A stretch of 63,233 bases of DNA from Primorskyibacter aestuariivivens (GTDB lineage Bacteria > Pseudomonadota > Alphaproteobacteria > Rhodobacterales > Rhodobacteraceae). The notes below the pieces were generated by a model, which saw only the letters and a list, made by a program, of their open reading frames with translations, had not been told where the DNA came from and made no database searches. This document shows, one piece after another, positions 58,566 through 63,233 of this stretch (position 1 is its first letter; every line of letters starts with the position of its first letter). A program made the position numbers and the translations under genes. The DNA lies in NCBI RefSeq assembly GCF_028023675.1, contig NZ_JAQIOZ010000025.1, forward strand, positions 1-63,233. The letters are read 5' to 3'.

Positions 58566-60002
58566 CTAGACGACAATCACCCGCCCTGCACTCATAAGAT
58601 CGATGTTGCTGTCAGCGTTTGAGAACCAGTCGATCAGCGCGGTCACAGCGTATATCTCAAGATTCCGCCGATCTGTTCCGTATTTCATCGGCACCCCCTG
58701 TGCGGTGATGAAACTGACCGAATAGGCCGTTGCGCGGTCCAGTGCTTCCGATCCGGCAAAGGCCTGCACGATGCGCTGCCCCTTCGGGTTTTCCAGCTTC
58801 AGGAACAGGGTCAAGCCGCGGAACCGTTTCAGATAGCCGCCCATCTGGCCGAACGGATCGCAAGAGAACGTGCGCTCTAAGTTTTCTTCCATCATGTCAA
58901 GTATTTCCCGCCCCGTCAGCGTCACGGTCGACACGGGCGGATCGACGGGGACGATATTCCACAGATCGTTGCAAGTCACAGCCCCCGGCGGCACCGGTGC
59001 GCCATAACGCCAGCCGTTAGAAAAGGCGATCTCCGTCCCCCCCGCCGCAGCGACCGCCGCCAGCAAAACGTCGTCCATCGGTGCGGTCAGGCAGGTGTTG
59101 CGGTGCAGGGCGATTGAGGTTTGTCCGACGATGGCCGAGAGGCCTTCCCCCTGCGCCACGGCCGCGGCCACCAACGAAGCCATCTCCGGGTCTTCGGCAA
59201 GGCTGTCGTCGACCGGGATCAGCGCGTGGCTGTGTGACACGATGCTACCCTCCACGACCTCCAGATCCAGCCGCCCGACGAAGGCGCCGTGACAGCCGGA
59301 CTGGATGATCAGTGTCTCGTTCACGCAAACCGGCTCCGTCAGGCGGTTATGGGTGTGACCGCTCAGGATCACGTCAATACCGGGAACCCGTCGAGCGAGC
59401 TCCATATCCTGCGGCAAACCCAGATGTGAAAGCACGACGATCAGATCGACCCCCTGCGTCCGCAAGCTCTCTGCCTCGTCTCGCACCTCGTCGATGCCAT
59501 TGTTGAATCGGACCCCTTCGGAGAAATGCGGCGGCATGCTCTTGTCGATGATCGTGGCGGCGATGCCGATGATACCGATGGTCAACCCGCCGACCGTAAC
59601 CGTCAGTGTCGCGGGAAAGGGCCGCTCACCGGTATTCTTGCGATAGCAGTTCGCGGCGATCAACGGATGCCTCAGTTGTGCGGCAAGGGCCTCGACGTGG
59701 CGAGGCCCCCAGGCGAATTCCCAATGCGCCGTCATCGCGGCGAACCCGAGCGCGTTGATCGGCGGGATCAGCGCCTCGCCTTTGGTCGAAACTGCCAGAT
59801 GAGTGCCATGGAACGTATCGCCGTTATCGAGCGCCAGCACGGCACCGGGCCTTTCGGCCCGGATGCGGTCGAACAGCGTCTTGATCCGCGCCACGCCGCC
59901 CATTGTCGGAAAGGTTGGGCCGTCGGCTGTCCAGACCAGTTCAGGGTGCGGCAACAGATAACCGTGGAGGTCGTTGAGTTGCAAAAGCGTGATATGTGCC
60001 AT
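58566..60002 (-). CDS. 5'-nucleotidase/UshA-like metallophosphatase
   Basis: A 478-residue enzyme. The metal-binding motifs are in order: LNDLHGYL (Asp, His), LDNGDTFHGT (Asp, Gly, Asp), the GNHEF box replaced by AHWEFAWG, VVLSHLG (His) and LSGHTHN (His-x-His). The C-terminal 5'-nucleotidase domain has SNGWRYGAPVPPG and the FSCDPFGQMGGYLKRFRGL region. The start MAHITLLQLNDLHG has no signal peptide, so a cytoplasmic enzyme or a SoxB-like variant is possible. The Asn of the GNHE motif is replaced by His (A-H-W-E), which may change activity. It lies 6 bases from the P-type ATPase fragment. Confidence 0.8.
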   Translation of the reverse strand: MAHITLLQLNDLHGYLLPHPELVWTADGPTFPTMGGVARIKTLFDRIRAERPGAVLALDNGDTFHGTHLAVSTKGEALIPPINALGFAAMTAHWEFAWGPRHVEALAAQLRHPLIAANCYRKNTGERPFPATLTVTVGGLTIGIIGIAATIIDKSMPPHFSEGVRFNNGIDEVRDEAESLRTQGVDLIVVLSHLGLPQDMELARRVPGIDVILSGHTHNRLTEPVCVNETLIIQSGCHGAFVGRLDLEVVEGSIVSHSHALIPVDDSLAEDPEMASLVAAAVAQGEGLSAIVGQTSIALHRNTCLTAPMDDVLLAAVAAAGGTEIAFSNGWRYGAPVPPGAVTCNDLWNIVPVDPPVSTVTLTGREILDMMEENLERTFSCDPFGQMGGYLKRFRGLTLFLKLENPKGQRIVQAFAGSEALDRATAYSVSFITAQGVPMKYGTDRRNLEIYAVTALIDWFSNADSNIDLMSAGRVIVV

Positions 60003-60008
60003 GATGGT

Positions 60009-60395
60009 TTAGTCCTGTAATTGACGTAAGGTGCCAAGCCGCGCGGCATTGGCGATGACCATGAGGGAGCTAGCCGCCATCGCACTGGCCGCCACCAGCG
60101 GCGACACGGTGCCAAAGACCGCAAGGCCCAACCCCGCCACGTTATAGACGACCGAAAACACGAGGTTTTGCCGCACGATAACCCGCGCCCGGCGCGAGAT
60201 GACGATCGCCCTGCGCACCGCTGCAACTCCGCCGCGCGCGATCACGACGTCGGCGATGGCGATGGTGGCGGGTGAAGCATCCGTTGCCGCGATGCCGACG
60301 TCGGCGCGCACGATGGCGGCAAGATCGTTGATGCCGTCACCCACGAATACCACGGGCCCGGCGGCTGCGGCGACCCGCGCCACCTTGTCCTCTGG
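60009..60395 (-). pseudogene. Heavy-metal P-type ATPase, C-terminal fragment cut by the MITE
   Basis: About 128 residues remain: TPEDKVARVAAAAGPVVFVG, then DGINDLAAIVRADVGIA (the conserved GDGIND hinge motif), followed by the last two membrane helices (LVFSVVYNVAGLGLAVFGTV, AASAMAASSLMVIANAARL). This is the end of a P1B-type (copper or similar metal) pump. All N-terminal parts, including the phosphorylation site and metal-binding motifs, are missing; the MITE begins directly before TPEDK. An ATG inside the MITE opens a fused frame from 60437, but a working pump is impossible. Confidence 0.85.
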
Positions 60396-60742
60396 TGTCG
60401 CGTTGCCCTTAAATCTGAGACGAGACGCTTTCGGCATCGAGTTTTGCCCTTAATTGCGAGATTCGGCTGTCATGGGGCCTTTGCTTCTCGCCCGCCTTTG
60501 TGCAATGTGACCAACTGCGGCAAGCAGACGTGGCACCGCAGCCCTACGCTCCTCCTCAGCACCGAAGGCAACCGAGTCTTCGCCATCATTTTCCATCGAC
60601 ATTTGCAGCACAAGTCTTTGACCCCTGTCTCAGGTTTAAGGGCAAAAATATCGGAATTAAGGGCAAAATCTCATATTTAAGGGCAAAGCACTGCCGTTGA
60701 TTTCCTTGAATTTCCCATCTCACAATTAAGGGCTACGCGACA
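60396..60742 (+). mobile_element. MITE-like 347-bp element, copy 2
   Basis: Identical in every base and orientation to the copy at 1295-1641. It interrupts a P-type ATPase gene. On the left the ATPase C-terminus adjoins; on the right unrelated sequence before a ccdAB pair, with no ATPase part. So either a deletion or a recombination between MITE copies followed insertion. No target duplication is seen (TCTGG left, ACAGC right). Confidence 0.85.
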
Positions 60743-60875
60743 ACAGCCCCATTTTGCGCAGGATATCAGGGAAAAGATGCCGCTAAGGACCGGGAAATCA
60801 GCCTCAGCCCCGTCTGATACGTTCAACGCGGCTCAGCACAACCAGAGAGATCGGCGCGCTTTCGCCCGATCCCCG

Positions 60876-61169
60876 TCAAACGCCGTCGATCAGGATATCC
60901 AGCGCGCGTTTCAACGCGTCCCGATGCCCGGACAAAGAGCCGACAACGTCGCGCAATTCCGCCCCCGGAACGGCGGCCAGTTCCTGAACGCGCACGATCC
61001 ACGTCGCTCCTTCGACCTCGACCGTCGGCGTCAGCCCCGGAAAGGCCGCATACCGGCCCGCCTCGCGCAGCGGGGCCACCACCCGCGAGGCCTCGATCCC
61101 GATCAGGTCGGTCTGCAGATCCACCACAAGCTGCCCGCCGCTCAACCGGTAAAGATCGAATTGCGCCAT
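60876..61169 (-). CDS. ccdB: CcdB-family toxin (second pair)
   Basis: A 97-residue protein with MAQFDLYRLSGGQLVVDLQT, ASRVVAPLREAGRYAAFPGL, WIVRVQELAAVPGAELRDVV and a C-terminal helix ending LDILIDGV. It is clearly CcdB-like but differs strongly from the first copy, and the final residues (DGV rather than QGF) differ at the gyrase-contact end. It follows the antitoxin gene by 12 bases. Confidence 0.83.
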   Translation of the reverse strand: MAQFDLYRLSGGQLVVDLQTDLIGIEASRVVAPLREAGRYAAFPGLTPTVEVEGATWIVRVQELAAVPGAELRDVVGSLSGHRDALKRALDILIDGV

Positions 61170-61181
61170 CGGGGCCGCGCC

Positions 61182-61403
61182 TCAGAAACTTCTGTACCGC
61201 GCAAGGGGCAGGCCCTCTTGCGCCACCTCGTCGGCATAGGCGCTGATCGCCGCACTGTTTTCCTCGCGCCAGCGCCGGTTGCGTTCCACCTTGGCGGCCT
61301 CGGAAATCGCCGCCTCCGCGAGGCGCGACATGTTCAGCCCCAGCGACCGGGCCGTTTCCGCCACGTCCGCGTCCAGCGTCAGATTGACCTTGACTCGCCT
61401 CAT
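61182..61403 (-). CDS. ccdA: CcdA-family antitoxin (second pair)
   Basis: A 73-residue protein with a ribbon-helix-helix N-terminus (VKVNLTLDADVAETARSLGL, NMSRLAEAAISEAAKVERNR) and the CcdA tail (AYADEVAQEGLPLARYRSF). Its start is only 22 bases from the start of the integrase gene on the opposite strand. In that gap CCTCCCGGAG contains both ribosome-binding sites back to back, so the two genes share a very compact divergent control region. Confidence 0.85.
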   Translation of the reverse strand: MRRVKVNLTLDADVAETARSLGLNMSRLAEAAISEAAKVERNRRWREENSAAISAYADEVAQEGLPLARYRSF

Positions 61404-61425
61404 AGAAACCTCCCGGAGAATACGT

Positions 61426-62484
61426 ATGTCAAAGGAGTATAATCCTCACGCCTCCCCAAAACAAGACGAGGCTGACGACATCGCCCTGCCCTCCCATGTT
61501 GCGGGGTCGGGCACGCTGGATCGGCTGGTGGACACCGCGCGCGACTATGCCCGCGCCGCCGCCTCCGAGAACACGCAGAAAGCCTACGCAAGGGACTGGG
61601 CGCATTTTTCACGCTGGTGCCGGATGAAGGGTGCCGATCCCCTGCCTCCCTCGCCGGAAATGATCGGGCTTTACCTCGCCGATCTGGCCGCGCCGGATGG
61701 CAACACCCCTGCCCTTTCGGTCTCGACCATCGAGCGCCGCCTCTCCGGCCTCGCCTGGAATTACGCTCAGCGCGGCCTGACGCTCGACCGCAAGAACCGC
61801 CATATCGCCACCGTGCTGGCCGGGATCAAACGCAAACACGCCCGCCCCCCGGTGCAGAAAGAAGCCATCGGCGCCGAGGACATCCTCGCCATGCTGGCCA
61901 CCCTGCCCCACGATCTGCGGGGCCTGCGGGATCGCGCGATCTTGCTGATCGGCTATGCCGGGGGCCTGCGCCGCTCGGAAATCGTCAGCCTCGATGTCGG
62001 CAAGGACGACACGCCCGACTCCGGCGGCTGGATCGGGATATTCGAGGGTGGCGCCCTGCTCACGCTCAATGCCAAAACCGGCTGGCGTGAGGTCGAGATC
62101 GGCCGCGGGTCTTCGGAACAAACCTGCCCGGTTCACGCGCTCGAACAATGGCTGCACTTTGCCAGAATCGACTTCGGCCCCATCTTCACCCGCACCTCCC
62201 GCGATGGCAAACGCGCCCTGGAAACCCGCCTCAACGACAAACACGTCGCCCGCCTGATCAAACAAACCGTCCTCGCCGCCGGCATCCGCGCCGACCTCCC
62301 AGAGAAAGACCGCTTGCGGCTGTTCTCCGGCCATTCCCTCCGCGCCGGTCTCGCCAGTTCCGCCGAGGTCGACGAACGCTATGTCCAGAAACACCTCGGC
62401 CACACCTCCGCCGAAATGACCCGCCGCTATCTGCGCAGGCGGGATCGGTTCCGCGTGAACCTGACCAGGGCCGCAGGACTGTGA
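61426..62484 (+). CDS. Tyrosine recombinase/integrase
   Basis: A 352-residue integrase. The N-terminal core-binding domain has RDYARAAASENTQKAYARDW and the catalytic domain has the first Arg in GYAGGLRRSEIVSLD, the His-x-x-Arg box HSLRAGLAS, the second His in LGHTSAEMT and the nucleophile Tyr in RRYLRRRDRFR. All key residues are present. The start at 61426 has GGAG 8 bases upstream. It may be a phage-type or XerC/D-like resolvase of the plasmid, or the integrase of an integrative element; no attachment site can be fixed. Confidence 0.88.
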   Translation: MSKEYNPHASPKQDEADDIALPSHVAGSGTLDRLVDTARDYARAAASENTQKAYARDWAHFSRWCRMKGADPLPPSPEMIGLYLADLAAPDGNTPALSVSTIERRLSGLAWNYAQRGLTLDRKNRHIATVLAGIKRKHARPPVQKEAIGAEDILAMLATLPHDLRGLRDRAILLIGYAGGLRRSEIVSLDVGKDDTPDSGGWIGIFEGGALLTLNAKTGWREVEIGRGSSEQTCPVHALEQWLHFARIDFGPIFTRTSRDGKRALETRLNDKHVARLIKQTVLAAGIRADLPEKDRLRLFSGHSLRAGLASSAEVDERYVQKHLGHTSAEMTRRYLRRRDRFRVNLTRAAGL

Positions 62485-62487
62485 CAC

Positions 62488-62796
62488 TCATCCCTCCAGG
62501 AGATAGGCCGTCAGGTTCTGGTGGGCATGCAATATGCGGATGATCTCAACCCCCTGCCCCTGCGCCCGGTAGATCACCAGGTGCACGCCACTGGGATGGA
62601 TGCGTACTGGGGGAATGAACTCGCCGCGTTCCCGGGCCATCTCTGGAAAGTCAGAAAGTAGATCGAAGAGCGCGAATAAACCATCCGCATAGCTATCTGC
62701 CTGTTCGATGCCCCAGTTGTCTGCGCCGTAACGCCAGATGTTGGACAAATCGGTTTGAGCGGCGGATCGAATGACCCAACGGCTATTCTTCGGCAT
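62488..62796 (-). CDS. parE: ParE/RelE-superfamily toxin
   Basis: A 102-residue protein with the ParE pattern: WVIRSAAQTDLSNIWRYGAD, DGLFALFDLLSDFPEMARER, PPVRIHPSGVHLVIYRAQGQ and VEIIRILHAHQNLTAYL. ParE toxins poison gyrase; RelE relatives cut mRNA. ATG 62796 is chosen because it gives the normal length and overlaps the antitoxin by 14 bases. It is 3 bases from the integrase stop and convergent with it. Confidence 0.87.
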   Translation of the reverse strand: MPKNSRWVIRSAAQTDLSNIWRYGADNWGIEQADSYADGLFALFDLLSDFPEMARERGEFIPPVRIHPSGVHLVIYRAQGQGVEIIRILHAHQNLTAYLLEG

Positions 62797-63028
62797 ATTC
62801 GGCGCGCATCCGGGACTTGAACGTGCCACGATCAAGCGGGGCCGCCGGCCCGCTGGTGAGGCCTACGTCGACAGCAGCCTGAATTTCCGCAACGGCCTCA
62901 CGACGGGCACGGTCACGCCGGATCAGGTCGCGAACATAGTCGCTGGAATTGGCATAGCGTCCGGTCTTTGCCTGTTCTTCGACCCAGCTCTTCATCGGGT
63001 CCGGCAACGAAATATTCATTGTGCCCAT
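62783..63028 (-). CDS. parD: ParD-family antitoxin
   Basis: An 81-residue protein: MGTMNISLPDPMKSWVEEQA then GRYANSSDYVRDLIRRDRAR is the ribbon-helix-helix of ParD; the C-terminal tail (LDRGTFKSRMRAEYAEE) binds the toxin. ATG 63028 has GGGAGACG upstream. The operator-like repeat at 63055-63069 lies directly before it. Confidence 0.88.
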   Translation of the reverse strand: MGTMNISLPDPMKSWVEEQAKTGRYANSSDYVRDLIRRDRARREAVAEIQAAVDVGLTSGPAAPLDRGTFKSRMRAEYAEE

Positions 63029-63054
63029 AGTCGTCTCCCTCTCTGTAAGATGTA

Positions 63055-63069
63055 TGGCAAAGATTGCCA
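63055..63069. promoter_or_regulatory. parDE operator
   Basis: TGGCAA (63055-63060), 3 bases, then TTGCCA (63064-63069): a perfect inverted repeat 27 bases upstream of the ParD start. A half-site CTGCCA follows near 63098. The IS110 end lies 50 bases further, so the promoter seems intact. Confidence 0.55.
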
Positions 63070-63119
63070 AAAAGCAAGAACAGCTCATATACTTACTGCC
63101 AAACGGTCGTTTATTGATG

Positions 63120-63233
63120 GTGTGGATACCTCACCCCGCAACGGCATCGCGATGTGCCAATATGGTGACGTTCAAAGCACCAGAATGGAGGAGGTATCCA
63201 TGAACGAGGTTACAATCATCGGCATTGATTTGG
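63120..63233 (+). mobile_element. IS110-family insertion sequence, partial (right copy, reads out of window)
   Basis: Exact reverse complement of positions 1-114. The element boundary lies between 63119 and 63120. It contains the non-coding left end, the GGAGGAGG ribosome-binding site and the start of the transposase gene, which continues beyond the window. Confidence 0.8.
63200..63233 (+). CDS. IS110-family transposase, N-terminal fragment at window edge
   Basis: The same 11-codon N-terminus (MNEVTIIGIDL) as at 1-34, in the opposite orientation. The remainder is outside the window. Confidence 0.65.
   Translation, partial: MNEVTIIGIDL

Noticed and set aside
60009-60437. Fused frame from an ATG within the MITE into the P-type ATPase end
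   Set aside because: It lacks every catalytic part except the hinge, so it cannot be a functional pump; recorded as a pseudogene fragment.
1-63233. Composite IS110 transposon spanning the whole window
   Set aside because: IS110 elements do not usually form composite transposons and the ends may only mark contig breaks in a repeat.
1-63233. CRISPR arrays, tRNA or rRNA genes
   Set aside because: No regularly spaced repeats and no tRNA-like cloverleaf or rRNA sequence were noticed on reading; subtle cases cannot be excluded without a search.

Overview
The window is a piece of a high-GC alphaproteobacterial conjugative element, most likely from a Rhodobacterales (Roseobacter/Paracoccus-type) host. 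The pointers are GC-rich codon use and a backbone typical of that order: ArdC-like antirestriction protein, DUF3768, a large ParB-like protein, a strawberry-notch methyltransferase-helicase, DUF736, DUF2493, a VirD2-like relaxase, VirD4 and a virB operon. No intact replication initiator is visible, so plasmid versus integrative element cannot be settled here. Both ends are the same 114 bp in inverted orientation and carry the start of an IS110-family transposase reading outward, so the window is bounded by two copies of one insertion sequence.

Layout. 0-3.5 kb: Tn3 transposase remnant cut by the IS, a ccdAB pair, a 347-bp MITE-like element, a decayed parB and a Phd/PemK-like pair. 3.6-17.4 kb: plus-strand backbone operons (ArdC, DUF3768, ParB, DUF6927-like, PrlF-YhaV, strawberry notch, DUF736). 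17.5-21.4 kb: AT-richer cargo with a YobI-family P-loop NTPase split by one in-frame stop codon, next to a 5'-truncated gene. 22-29.1 kb: DUF2493, MobC, relaxase, VirD4. 29.3-44.3 kb: defence island. 44.5-58.3 kb: type IV secretion operon on the minus strand (virB2, B3, B4, B7, B5, B8, B9, B10, B11, B6 with two lytic transglycosylases), plus small regulators. 58.6-63.2 kb: 5'-nucleotidase-like enzyme, P-type ATPase fragment cut by an identical second MITE copy, a second ccdAB, a tyrosine recombinase, parDE and the second IS110 end.

The defence island is the main interest. Four plus-strand genes match the SspABCD single-strand DNA phosphorothioation set: cysteine desulfurase, DUF4007 protein, large ATPase and PP-loop sulfurtransferase. 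They run into an unusual pair: a protein with two GHKL ATPase modules (Hsp90-like N-terminus, histidine-kinase-like C-terminus), followed with a 1-nt overlap by a 630-residue protein whose receiver-like domain holds a roughly 100-residue insertion. Converging on them is a second operon of DEAH helicase, MutL/MORC-like GHKL ATPase and phospholipase-D-type nuclease, which could be the restriction arm (SspFGH-like). The two-component-like pair between modification and restriction modules is the best candidate for an undescribed part.

Together the backbone genes mobilise the element (MobC/relaxase/VirD4/VirB), protect it on entry (ArdC), maintain it (five toxin-antitoxin pairs, ParB), and carry two anti-phage cargo blocks. 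All functional statements rest on motif reading by eye, without database searches.
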